Positions 40,594 through 49,131 of a stretch of DNA of 64,000 nt are shown here, in pieces (positions within the stretch are counted from its first letter, which is position 1; every line of letters begins with the position of its first letter). Source of the stretch: a virus. A model generated the notes under the pieces. It was not told the DNA's origin. It searched no databases and saw only the letters and a list, made by a program, of their open reading frames with translations. The position numbers were made by a program, and so were the translations under genes. The DNA lies in IMG/VR virus record IMGVR_UViG_3300046005_001569, positions 1-64,000 of that record; one strand, written 5' to 3'.

Positions 40594-42759
40594 ATGAAAA
40601 TACTCGATAAGTTTAAATCAACGGTTGGCGCGTCGCCTTACGTTTCGGATGTTACAAAATTCATTACCGATTCATATAGCGGTAACGATTTGTCTAACGA
40701 AAAGCTAACAGAAAATTCATCTTTGTTAGGTGTAATGCAGCGACAATCCACTGTTAAGTTGCGTGATGCCATTTCAAACGTAATTGTGCAGGATGCGTCT
40801 GCAACGTTTTTGCGCCAAAGCGTGCTTACTGGAACGGTCGGCGAACTTGTTGGTCTTGAAAATAGAATCATTATTGCGGAACTAAACAAGGTTCAAGCCG
40901 AAGAAATTGCAAAACTCGAACAATCGGGGCGTTATGACGTTGCGAACTTGCAGGGCGAACTAAAGAAAGAGCTAACCACAATCGACGGTCAAATTGATGT
41001 TGAAATGGCTATAGTCAATGCCGAAGCAAAAGTGCTGCTTGCAACCGAAGTAGGCACGGCAATTCACGACGGCAAAGTGGACATTGAAAAGCAAACATCG
41101 AGAAACAACATTGAGTTAGCTAATATCGACGGAATGAACGATGTGAAAATTGCCGAAATTAAAGGCAATAACATCGTGAAAATGGGTGTGATTGATGCCG
41201 CCGTAATTAAGGCTGAATCCGATATTGATGTGGCTGGTGTTAAATCCGCTAGTGATATTGCTGTCTTTGGTATTGCACGAGAGGCGGATTACGATGCTAA
41301 CTTTATAAAATTGCAGGCTATTAACGAGGCTAAATTAAAAGATATTGCTACCGTCCATGAAGTTCAAAACATTGCGACAATGGGCGATTCAGAAGTGTCG
41401 CTAACACACGCAATGGCAATAAGTGAAAAAGGTGTCACCGAAGTTTCTGCAAAAATTGAATCCACTGCAATCAAATCAATTGCAGGCGGCGAGGCTAAAT
41501 CAATTGCAGAAATGGCAGCCGCTAAAGCAAGTGCAACAGAAAGCAATGCAAACATTGATGCTACCTTTACGCGCTTATCCGCAGTCCAAGACGGCGCGGC
41601 AAATGAAAGCATGGCAACAATGAAAAAAGGGGCGACGATTACCGAAGCGATTGCTAACGCTGACTACTCCGCAAGCCGCAGTCAATTGAAGCAGGGCGAA
41701 ATGAGAAACGATGCCACGTTATCCGATAGCATTTCGTTAGCCCTTAGCAACGCTGAAATCGCAAACATTAAGACTGTGAACGCCGCTGAAACTGAAAACA
41801 TCGTTATTACAGGCAAGGATAAGGTTGAATCAATTAAAAACTTATCGACTGTCCAAATTGAAAACATCAAGTCTATATCGGTAATTGAACGCGATACAAT
41901 CAAAGCTAACGCCGACACTCGTTTGGAATTCACGAAACAAGCCGCCGATTTTGATGCCGAAAACGACGCAGCACTGTTTAGTATTGAAAAAGAGCGACGC
42001 ATAAGTGTTTCAAAGATTACATTAGCAGGCGATACCAAAATCGGCGAAAACAGGATAAAGATGCAAGCCGAAATAGATGCTGTTGAAACAAACGAAATCA
42101 AATTGTTATCCGATAATGACATAGCCACGATTAGACAAATGGCAAAGGTTGACGCGGATTCTGAAATTAAATTAACGGCTGTTGAAATAAACGCAATCAA
42201 TCAACTGGCAGCACAACGCGCCAACAGCATCAAAACAAAGAGTTCGGTTGCAATGGCGAATGAAAGGTTTTTAAGCGAAACCGTAAAGATACCAAGTATC
42301 AAATCTTTTTCAGCTTTGAAAATCAAGGAGTACAGCGATAGAGGTGATATTGAAAATCAAACTAATGATTCAATGTTGCCTGAACGTTTGCGTGTTATCA
42401 ATGTTGGTCGTGACTTGCGTGTAAATCAAATTATCAAAGATGCAACGGTACGCGATAAAGCTGCACGCACAGAAGCCGATACGACAACCGCTGCACAAGA
42501 GGCGAATTCAAAAGATTCGATTGATATGCAAAACAAATTCCTTGATTACCTTGAAAGAATCAAAATTTTGTCAGGTATTGATAAGTCCTTGTTGGCGGAG
42601 GAGGCGGGTTATTATGCCGCCAATACAGTCCATAAAACTATCAAATACAAAACTGACTTTAATCTGCCGCTCGGTGGCATGAATTCAAGAAAGCCTCGGT
42701 TTGGCAGTACAAGCGTTGAACCACCACCCGACTTTCAAAAAAAACCTGATTTCATGTAA
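40594..42759 (+). CDS. Hendecad-repeat long-helix protein B, 721 aa
   Basis: ATG 40594, with AAGG spaced 9 nt; a GTG 9 bp upstream is too near the SD. Residues 411-553 are 13 perfect-phase 11-mers (VESIKNLSTVQ, IENIKSISVIE, RDTIKANADTR and so on to ANSIKTKSSVA). Much of the rest is similar, and the C-terminal 60 residues (MNSRKPRFGSTSVEPP) are Pro-rich. Same architecture as the preceding gene, from which it is separated by 1 bp. Last gene before a strong terminator. Function unknown. Confidence 0.7.
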   Translation: MKILDKFKSTVGASPYVSDVTKFITDSYSGNDLSNEKLTENSSLLGVMQRQSTVKLRDAISNVIVQDASATFLRQSVLTGTVGELVGLENRIIIAELNKVQAEEIAKLEQSGRYDVANLQGELKKELTTIDGQIDVEMAIVNAEAKVLLATEVGTAIHDGKVDIEKQTSRNNIELANIDGMNDVKIAEIKGNNIVKMGVIDAAVIKAESDIDVAGVKSASDIAVFGIAREADYDANFIKLQAINEAKLKDIATVHEVQNIATMGDSEVSLTHAMAISEKGVTEVSAKIESTAIKSIAGGEAKSIAEMAAAKASATESNANIDATFTRLSAVQDGAANESMATMKKGATITEAIANADYSASRSQLKQGEMRNDATLSDSISLALSNAEIANIKTVNAAETENIVITGKDKVESIKNLSTVQIENIKSISVIERDTIKANADTRLEFTKQAADFDAENDAALFSIEKERRISVSKITLAGDTKIGENRIKMQAEIDAVETNEIKLLSDNDIATIRQMAKVDADSEIKLTAVEINAINQLAAQRANSIKTKSSVAMANERFLSETVKIPSIKSFSALKIKEYSDRGDIENQTNDSMLPERLRVINVGRDLRVNQIIKDATVRDKAARTEADTTTAAQEANSKDSIDMQNKFLDYLERIKILSGIDKSLLAEEAGYYAANTVHKTIKYKTDFNLPLGGMNSRKPRFGSTSVEPPPDFQKKPDFM

Positions 42760-42767
42760 CAGGTGTT

Positions 42768-42797
42768 AAAGGGTGTCGTGAAACGCGACACCCTTTT
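42768..42797. terminator. Bidirectional terminator between cassette and portal
   Basis: AAAGGGTGTCG (42768-42778) pairs perfectly with CGACACCCTTT (42786-42796) around a 7-nt loop, with A/T tracts on both sides. It separates the converging cassette and portal genes. Confidence 0.9.
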
Positions 42798-42803
42798 AAG
42801 CGT

Positions 42804-45035
42804 TTAATCGTTTTCGGGTGTTTCAATACCTTGATTAACACCAGCAAGGGGCGACTTTGGTTTTGCAGGTAAGTTAGGGCTGGTACTTACGGGCATTTGT
42901 TCCGCCGCTTCTTCTTGTGGATTGTCTACGGGTTCAGCTAATTCTTCGGCAGGCGAATCAATTTGTTGTTCTGGTGCTTGAATTAGTGGCGCGTCGTTAA
43001 AGTCTTTGCCGCCTGCACTGGTAAAAATTGAATCCGCGACGGGTACAATTGCGGGTGTTGCTGCTACCAATTGCGCTGCCTGTGTTGCTGCAAATAATGC
43101 CTCAACATTCTTAACGGTCGTTTGCGCGTTCACAAATTCAACGTCAGCGGATAGTTTTTGTAATTGCGCCTGTTGCAACTGATTAGCCATTTCTTGCGCC
43201 TGTTGCTGTGCTTGCGCCTGTGCTTGTTGTTCTGGCGTTTGCTCGTCGTCACTTGATTGACCTGTTGCCTTGCGAATCAAATCAGCCATTTCCTTTTTAT
43301 CCTGCAAATCACTTTGTTCAATAACGAAAGGAATTAGCAACGCCTGCAATTCTGGCGGCAATGTTTTAATCATGTCGGTTAATTGTTGCTGTTGTTGTGC
43401 TTTATATGTCGGTGTTGATGGTACTTCGCCCAACACCACGCCTACATTTATTTTGTTCACGTCGTTCATTATCACGATTTCGCCCGTTATCGGGTCTTGA
43501 ACTTCTTGATTTAAAACAAGTGTATCGCCTTCAATTCGTTTTTCTTCTTCCGTGCCGACAACATAGTTCTTTTGTTGTCCCAAATCTTCGAGTAAAAGCG
43601 ATAACAGTTGCTCACCTATCAGTTGGCGTGCAAATTCTGCATTGTCGTTAGGTTCTGCAAGTGTGACGTTACCTTGTTCAACCAAGATACCCGCGTGGAC
43701 ACCACTTGTTGAATCGTCCTGACTGCCTAGCATGGACTGATAAACGCCCATAACTTCATTGATTGTCTTTTTATGGTCTAAGTAGATTTCCATTTGTTCG
43801 CGTGCAATCGGCGTACCGTCTTGAATATCGAACCTTGCGCCCTGCATTGCCATTGCCTTAGCATTGAGTTCAATCATTGCCGTAGGGCTTGAGGCTTGTT
43901 GTCGTACCTTGTTGGGGTCAGTAATAACGCCCTGTGTGTAAATAATAGACTTTGAACCTAACAAGTGATTCATTTTGAATAGTCTATCGTTAATGTTGTC
44001 TTGTTGCGGTATCGCCGATTGAATCAATCCATAAGGTGCAAAACTCGCGTCATCAACAAAGCAAACCATTTTGATGTAAGGTAGCATTCGATGTTTGTAT
44101 GGTGTTGGTTCATCTAGCACCATTTGCGAGGCTACCCAAATTGAGCGACGCACTGCCATATAATTAGCATTTCTAACCTGCACGCCTTGTTGAACCAATG
44201 CCAAGTGTTCAGGATTGTCCTTTTCAAATTCAACAGTTTTACCCATTGGTATTTTAATGACGTTGCCGTTCACGATTTCACGATACCAAATTTCATAAAT
44301 CGGAACAGTTTTGCGATTGACACTAGCCATTTCAAAGTCGTCAAACGTTAGCCAATTGTTTAAAGCCTCAACGCCGCCCGTCGTGTGAATGTTTGTATCG
44401 CGTCGAATATCCCAAATTTGCCCTCTATCATAGTTTGTGAAGCGGTCAATTTCTGCCTTAGCTTGCGGGAATATCGCCTTAGCCGTGTCTATATCGTATC
44501 TGCGACGGCGCACAACATAACGGCAGTCACTCATATCTTGTTGGCGGGTTCTAAAATCCCAAAACATTTCATTCCTGTGAATAAACTCGACGCGGTAAGG
44601 TGAACCAAACGGGTCTGCATTGCGCCCAACATGAACCCAACCGATACCCGCCTTAATCATTGAGGCGTAAGCGTCGCTAAATGCACGGTCGGCGCGGGTT
44701 TCCTTTTCTGCTTTATGTAGTTCAATGTTGATTGCGATTGCTAAATCCGTTGCAACGTCGTTCATTTCGGATTGCACAAGCCAATCGCGTCGCCCTTTCG
44801 CCTCCATGCCTAGAACCATGTTGATAATGGGTTTGATTAGGTTTTGAATGCTGGGTTCTTGCCCCCGCTCTCTTAGAATTCGAGCCTTTTCGGGACTGCA
44901 TTGGCGGTCATCGTAATACGCCACGCATTTATTCATTTGTGTTCTAAATTCGGGCTGTTGCTGTATTTCATAAAGAAATTGCTGCAATGAATCTTTATTT
45001 TTAAGTGCTGCGTTTGTGCTGTTATTTGTCGTCAT
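42804..45035 (-). CDS. Portal protein, P22-like
   Basis: 743 aa, similar in size to P22 gp1. Conserved stretches: YYDDRQCSPEKARILRERGQEP, NLIKPIINMVLGMEAKGRRDW, ASMIKAGIGWVHVGRNADPFG, PQQDNINDRLFKMNHLLGSK, and the helical barrel/Gln-rich C-terminus (QAQAQQQAQEMANQLQQAQLQ). It forms the dodecameric DNA gate of the head and binds the terminase. Follows terminase genes. The leader hairpin places the SD in its loop. Confidence 0.9.
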   Translation of the reverse strand: MTTNNSTNAALKNKDSLQQFLYEIQQQPEFRTQMNKCVAYYDDRQCSPEKARILRERGQEPSIQNLIKPIINMVLGMEAKGRRDWLVQSEMNDVATDLAIAINIELHKAEKETRADRAFSDAYASMIKAGIGWVHVGRNADPFGSPYRVEFIHRNEMFWDFRTRQQDMSDCRYVVRRRRYDIDTAKAIFPQAKAEIDRFTNYDRGQIWDIRRDTNIHTTGGVEALNNWLTFDDFEMASVNRKTVPIYEIWYREIVNGNVIKIPMGKTVEFEKDNPEHLALVQQGVQVRNANYMAVRRSIWVASQMVLDEPTPYKHRMLPYIKMVCFVDDASFAPYGLIQSAIPQQDNINDRLFKMNHLLGSKSIIYTQGVITDPNKVRQQASSPTAMIELNAKAMAMQGARFDIQDGTPIAREQMEIYLDHKKTINEVMGVYQSMLGSQDDSTSGVHAGILVEQGNVTLAEPNDNAEFARQLIGEQLLSLLLEDLGQQKNYVVGTEEEKRIEGDTLVLNQEVQDPITGEIVIMNDVNKINVGVVLGEVPSTPTYKAQQQQQLTDMIKTLPPELQALLIPFVIEQSDLQDKKEMADLIRKATGQSSDDEQTPEQQAQAQAQQQAQEMANQLQQAQLQKLSADVEFVNAQTTVKNVEALFAATQAAQLVAATPAIVPVADSIFTSAGGKDFNDAPLIQAPEQQIDSPAEELAEPVDNPQEEAAEQMPVSTSPNLPAKPKSPLAGVNQGIETPEND

Positions 45036-45039
45036 TATT

Positions 45040-45054
45040 ACGTCCTCTCGACGT
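45040..45054 (-). promoter_or_regulatory. Leader hairpin containing the portal ribosome-binding site
   Basis: On the minus strand ACGTC-GAGAG-GACGT pairs its 5-bp arms, placing AGAGGA at the loop/3' arm, 5 nt before ATG 45035. The same ACGTC...GACGT arms occur in the capsid and cassette leaders, with another loop. Confidence 0.45.
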
Positions 45055-45067
45055 TAAAGTTTTAATT

Positions 45068-45280
45068 TTATTTTTGTGGCAGTCTTATAAGTTCAGCAAA
45101 ATTTCTTAAAGATAGTATGAATTCTTCTAATTCTTCTTTGCTTGAGATAAAAAAACGACCAGCCGTTTCATTCTCATTAACATAAAAATCAATACATGGG
45201 CTGCCATCATCTATTGACGATTCGCATATATTTAATGTGCAATCATCGTGTTCAAACTCAACGCCTAATTTTTTATTCAT
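45068..45280 (-). CDS. Hypothetical protein, 70 aa
   Basis: Between terminase and portal. Acidic, with beta-type phrases (VEFEHDDCTLNICESSIDDG, DFYVNENETAGRFFISS) and a terminal helix (LEEFILSLRNFAELIRLP). Family not recognised; AGGAAA-like SD weak. Confidence 0.55.
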   Translation of the reverse strand: MNKKLGVEFEHDDCTLNICESSIDDGSPCIDFYVNENETAGRFFISSKEELEEFILSLRNFAELIRLPQK

Positions 45281-45295
45281 TTCTTATTTTCCAGT

Positions 45296-46585
45296 TTATT
45301 GCGCCCAATAAGGTATCGGTTCGTCGTTTAGTGGCACGGTTTCAATCGGTGTTGACCAGCTTTGTGCAAACTGCCTGAAAGCGTCTGAACCGTTTGAAGC
45401 GTGATTGTGTAATGGTTTGTCGCGCTTGTAACTCATTAGTTTATCGTCGTATTCATATTGATAAGACTTGAGCGCACGCAATCCTAACGCGCATTTCTCC
45501 TTGTCAAACCAGCATTGCTTTAAAATATGCCGTGTTGCGTCGATGCCTGTTGCGATTTCCTTCACTCTCGGTACGGTTACAATGTTTGTTAAGCCGTATT
45601 CCACAAGCGCGTCATGTCGTGTAATGCCTGCAATCAATTCTGAAACTTGCACGTCATGCGGTAAATAGTGTTCATCGTATTCGTAACCGTCGCTTTCAAC
45701 CTTATCAATAATCAATTTGGCGTAATGTCGCAAGTCCTTACCTGTGTTTTCGTAATAGTCGATTACTCGATGTTCTTCACCTTGCGCGTGTTGAATGAAC
45801 CATATTGCCGTCGCGTCGCGTTTTCCTAAGTCCCAATAAGTGTTGACCTGTAATAATGGTTCGTGTGGCAACACTGTTATTCTGTTTCCAGCCTCAAGAT
45901 ATGCAAGTTCATCTTGATAGATTGCGCCCTCAATTGCCGCCCTGCATTTACCGCCCCAAACGTTCTCCGCCGCTGCGTGGTCGCGGCTGTAGTCGTCATC
46001 CTTTTGTTGTAATAACGTTTTTGAAATAAACGGGTTATCGTACCAATTGATATTGATAACAATTGAATCACTGGGCGTGTACTTGATAAAGCGTTGATAA
46101 CAGTCGTCAGTTTCTAAAATTGGATTGAATAGTACCCACACTTCGCTATTTTCCTCGCGGATTGTCGGCAATAGCACTTTAAAACTCGATTCACTGACAT
46201 ATTGACCTTCTTCAACAATACAAATCGTCACGCCTTCGATTGATTTAATGTTGCCGATATTGTGATGCAAGCCTTTAAAAATAAACTCCGTCCCGTTTCT
46301 GCCTACAATTGTCTTTTCTGTAACTATGTAAAACCAACCTAAACCCAACTCGTCAATCGTATCGGATAACAGTTTGTGTATTGAATCCTTGATACTTACT
46401 TGAAATTCGCGGGTACATAAGATTCGATGTTTTCTTTTCATTCCCTGCATTAACGCGGCTTGTGCAACGGTCGTTGATTTACCGCCGCCTCTACCACCAT
46501 ACATAATGAAATAGCGATACCGCCTTTTATCAAAAAGCGGCAATAGCTTTTTAGGTATCTTTAGGCGCGATTTTGCTTTAGTCAC
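45296..46585 (-). CDS. terL: Terminase large subunit, PBSX/Terminase_3 type
   Basis: 429 aa. Walker A GGRGGGKST (about 28-36), CTREFQVSIKDSIHKLL, Walker B-like ICIVEEGQY (about 132-140), and the motor's coupling phrase VLFNP. The nuclease half opens with NTYWDLGKRDATAIWF. It packages DNA, and its P22/PBSX-like form suggests headful packaging and therefore circularly permuted ends. Overlaps terS by 8 bp. Confidence 0.93.
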   Translation of the reverse strand: MTKAKSRLKIPKKLLPLFDKRRYRYFIMYGGRGGGKSTTVAQAALMQGMKRKHRILCTREFQVSIKDSIHKLLSDTIDELGLGWFYIVTEKTIVGRNGTEFIFKGLHHNIGNIKSIEGVTICIVEEGQYVSESSFKVLLPTIREENSEVWVLFNPILETDDCYQRFIKYTPSDSIVININWYDNPFISKTLLQQKDDDYSRDHAAAENVWGGKCRAAIEGAIYQDELAYLEAGNRITVLPHEPLLQVNTYWDLGKRDATAIWFIQHAQGEEHRVIDYYENTGKDLRHYAKLIIDKVESDGYEYDEHYLPHDVQVSELIAGITRHDALVEYGLTNIVTVPRVKEIATGIDATRHILKQCWFDKEKCALGLRALKSYQYEYDDKLMSYKRDKPLHNHASNGSDAFRQFAQSWSTPIETVPLNDEPIPYWAQ

Positions 46586-47123
46586 TGTTCAATGCGTGCG
46601 GTGATTCAACGGGTAGGATTTCCCAATTAAATGCGTCCATGTCCACAACTTCACCATCAATAACGTTTTGTTGTGCAATTGTGTTTGTTATCGTCGCCGC
46701 GCTTGCGTGCATTGCGTCTAAGCCTGTTACGATTCGCCCCGTTTTTAAGGTTTCCATCGTGTTTTTTGCGTTGTATGTGCTGGGTTCGCTCCGTAGTGCA
46801 TCAAGTGCAATGTCTAACACTTCTAAGCCTGCATTGTGAAAATAGTTAGCTAATGCGAGTTTGTCCAGCGTCGAGGCTTCAACAATTGCGCGTCCCTGTG
46901 GCGGTAATGCGTCTATTCTTTCTTCAATCTCTTTTTTTTCGATAATGTTCGCAACTCTATCGCTTGCAAGCTGCTCGTATAAATTAGCCCTCCATTCCTC
47001 TTTTTTAGCACGCTTTGCAATTCCCCCAAACGATATGCCTGTCTGCTTTTCAATTTCTCTTAACGCGACACCTCTCTCAAATAGTGTCCGCGCCTCCCTC
47101 CATTGAGTGTTTGAGTAAGCCAT
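46578..47123 (-). CDS. terS: Terminase small subunit
   Basis: 181 aa. N-terminal HTH (about 5-45: WREARTLFERGVALREIEKQTGISFGGIAKRAKKEEW), a central helical oligomerisation region, and a C-terminal segment that would meet TerL. It recognises the pac site. Position upstream of terL with an overlapping start confirms the call. Confidence 0.85.
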   Translation of the reverse strand: MAYSNTQWREARTLFERGVALREIEKQTGISFGGIAKRAKKEEWRANLYEQLASDRVANIIEKKEIEERIDALPPQGRAIVEASTLDKLALANYFHNAGLEVLDIALDALRSEPSTYNAKNTMETLKTGRIVTGLDAMHASAATITNTIAQQNVIDGEVVDMDAFNWEILPVESPHALNSD

Positions 47124-47125
47124 TG

Positions 47126-47380
47126 TTAGCCCTCCGTCGCCACGTTATGCACGCCATACAAACACAAAACGCCCGTAACTACATCAATTGCAGTTTGCGG
47201 GTCGAGCTTGAAGTATCTAACAATTAGAATAGGCAATAACAACGTCAAGCCTCGCTGCGTGCCTTGTTCGCTTAACTTGCGCTGAATTGCATTTAAAAAG
47301 CGGTTCTTGGGTTTCGGTTTGTTAAGCCGTGCATCAATTGCCGCGTCTATCAAGTCATCTAATTCATCTTGCGTCATCAT
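47126..47380 (-). CDS. Holin-like membrane protein, 84 aa
   Basis: Two hydrophobic segments (GLTLLLPILIVRYFKL; AIDVVTGVLCLYGVHNV) after a basic helix. The pattern R-G-L-T-x-LL...x-x-P-x-x-A-I-x-x-V...G..G is that of small phage holin-candidate proteins. It lies two genes downstream of the endolysin, in one block with a TM/coiled-coil protein; together they make a lysis module. Confidence 0.6.
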   Translation of the reverse strand: MMTQDELDDLIDAAIDARLNKPKPKNRFLNAIQRKLSEQGTQRGLTLLLPILIVRYFKLDPQTAIDVVTGVLCLYGVHNVATEG

Positions 47381-47853
47381 TTTTTATCTCTAAACATTTG
47401 GTAGGTACGTTCATCGAGTTTTGAATCTACTTTTTTTTCAAGTCTAAGCAGCGATTCTTCTGTCCGTCGCAAGTCCTCTTTTTCTTTCGTCGCCGTCTGT
47501 ATGACGACTTCTCTAATTTTTTGAATCATTGTCCTAATGCGTTGAAACTCAATGTCTATTTTTGACACTTGCTCAACTGACACGGATTTTTCTCTAATCG
47601 TGCTAATGTCTTTTTGAAGCACTGCGATTTCGTCGTCCATTTTGGCAATCTGTTCGGGTGGTACAACGCTTTCGCTGATTTCCCGTAGCTCGATACGCAT
47701 TTCAGTTATGCTTTTTTCAAGTCGTTCAAGCCATGACTTCAAATGCTCTTTGTGCTGTGTGTCGTTATGACGCAACAATCCCCAAAACGCCCCAACAATA
47801 GCCATGATTACGCCGATTTCAGCGTCAAAGTGTTCTTCTACAAAGTTACTCAT
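47377..47853 (-). CDS. Spanin- or holin-like TM/coiled-coil protein, 158 aa
   Basis: One N-terminal transmembrane helix (EIGVIMAIVGAFWGLL) followed by about 125 residues of charged coiled coil (SWLERLEKSITEMRIELREI; VEQVSKIDIEFQRIRTMIQKIR). This is the layout of an inner-membrane spanin or a membrane-bound helper of lysis. It overlaps the endolysin and the holin-like gene by 4 bp each. No nested outer spanin gene is evident. Confidence 0.55.
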   Translation of the reverse strand: MSNFVEEHFDAEIGVIMAIVGAFWGLLRHNDTQHKEHLKSWLERLEKSITEMRIELREISESVVPPEQIAKMDDEIAVLQKDISTIREKSVSVEQVSKIDIEFQRIRTMIQKIREVVIQTATKEKEDLRRTEESLLRLEKKVDSKLDERTYQMFRDKK

Positions 47854-48299
47854 GCGACACTTCCCCCAGCTTCACGATAAGCCGATACTAAAAATGATAT
47901 TGAATGTTCGCGTTGACCGTAACCTGCGCCGCTTAGACTTGCCCAGCGTGAATTACATTTGATGATTGCCTTTTCGATGTTGCCGTTCTCAATGTCATCA
48001 ACCGCGCGGCATTCTTTAATTAGCTGCAATGCAATCTTATCTTGTGAGGCAGGGCTAAAGTCTGGCAAGTTTAATTGTTTTTTGTATGCGTCGTAATAGC
48101 GTGCAAGGATTTGATAACGTCCCGCCGCTGTTGACTTGATGCCTAGCTTCGGTAAATCGACTTTAACGCGCGGGTGGTCATCGTAACCGTTGAATAACTT
48201 GCCGCCACACAACACGTCATAGCCGTCGTGTCCTTTGCCCCAAGTACCTTCTGAACGCGCAATCATGTCTAAGAATGCACGCATATTTTTTGAACTCAT
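47850..48299 (-). CDS. R: Endolysin, lambda R-like transglycosylase
   Basis: 149 aa from ATG 48299 (GGAG SD, 10-nt spacing; the 5' frame to 48332 lacks one). Strong likeness to lambda R: AFLDMIARSEGTWG with catalytic-type Glu in SEGT, GYDVLCGGKLFNGYDDHPR, KSTAAGRYQILARYYDAYKKQL, SRWASLSGAGYGQ and FREAGG-like SAYREAGGS. It cuts the glycan strand by lytic transglycosylation. No signal peptide, so it needs a holin. First gene after late promoter P4. Confidence 0.9.
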   Translation of the reverse strand: MSSKNMRAFLDMIARSEGTWGKGHDGYDVLCGGKLFNGYDDHPRVKVDLPKLGIKSTAAGRYQILARYYDAYKKQLNLPDFSPASQDKIALQLIKECRAVDDIENGNIEKAIIKCNSRWASLSGAGYGQREHSISFLVSAYREAGGSVA

Positions 48300-48334
48300 T
48301 GCCAATACTCCAAGTTGATAGAAAATTGGCAATG

Positions 48335-48391
48335 ATTTTATGAATAAAACGAACTACATATTTTTAAACTAAATTAGTAAAACAGTTTAAT
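48335..48391 (-). promoter_or_regulatory. Late promoter P4 (palindrome plus -10)
   Basis: TTTAAACT (48363-48370) and AGTTTAAT (48384-48391) form the dyad, centred at 48377. The minus-strand -10 TAAAAT (48340-48335) starts 37 bp away. The 29-bp site matches the P3 site except for its last base. It drives endolysin, terminase and portal. The translation start at 48299 fits the predicted transcript start. Confidence 0.75.
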
Positions 48392-49131
48392 TATTTACGC
48401 GGGTACATTTGTGCGTTGATTTGGGCAATACATTCTTTTAACACTGTGATTTTAATGTTCGGTGCGATTTTGTGATTGTCCAAAATAAACGTTAAATCAA
48501 ATAGAAGGCTCTCGCGCTGTTCGTTATAATCCGCGCCTTGTTGTGTAGCTGGTTCGACGGGTTCAACATTGGCGACGGGTAATAATGCTGGTGGTGCAAT
48601 TGGTTCGACTTGTGTCGGCTGTACTTGTTGCACTGGTGTTGGTGCTGGTGTTGGTATCGGCTGTTCTACTGACGTTGCCAAGTTCGATGTGCCTGCAACA
48701 CCTTTCTTTAATGCGATTTGTCGCTTCACTTCGGCGACGGGTAAATTCTTTAGCAATGCGTAACTGTAGATTTCACTAGCAATATCGGCGTTTTGCGGCG
48801 CGGCTATTTCATAAGCTGCCGTTATTGAAATTCCCGTCATGTCTTTATTTTTAAAAAATCGTGCAAGATTCATATAGTTTGCATTGCTGTATCGGCTACT
48901 GTTGAATAATTCCACAGTAGAAATCCATTGTCCAAACTCTTTGTCAGATTTAAAACGTTCTCGTGCCTCCAGCAATATCAAGCCTTTGAATAATTGCGAT
49001 TGTTGGTCGATTTGATTGTAACGCTCAACAAGCTGATTGAGCGACAACACGGTTAAATCGTTTGTTTCTGCTCTCTCAATAAATTGTTGTTGGTCGTTTG
49101 CGTGTTCCAATACTGCGCGTGGTTTAATCAT
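48391..49131 (-). CDS. DUF3102-like protein, candidate partition partner
   Basis: 246 aa. Residues about 20-150 show the DUF3102-like helical phrase LFKGLILLEARERFKSDKEFGQWI, then NANYMNLARFF and NLPVAEVKRQIALKKG. A long Pro/Gln/Val linker (about 155-210) and a terminal helix follow. It overlaps parA by 4 bp (ATGA). I see no classical ParB box. By position it could bind the repeats upstream of parA, but that is inference. Confidence 0.55.
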   Translation of the reverse strand: MIKPRAVLEHANDQQQFIERAETNDLTVLSLNQLVERYNQIDQQSQLFKGLILLEARERFKSDKEFGQWISTVELFNSSRYSNANYMNLARFFKNKDMTGISITAAYEIAAPQNADIASEIYSYALLKNLPVAEVKRQIALKKGVAGTSNLATSVEQPIPTPAPTPVQQVQPTQVEPIAPPALLPVANVEPVEPATQQGADYNEQRESLLFDLTFILDNHKIAPNIKITVLKECIAQINAQMYPRK

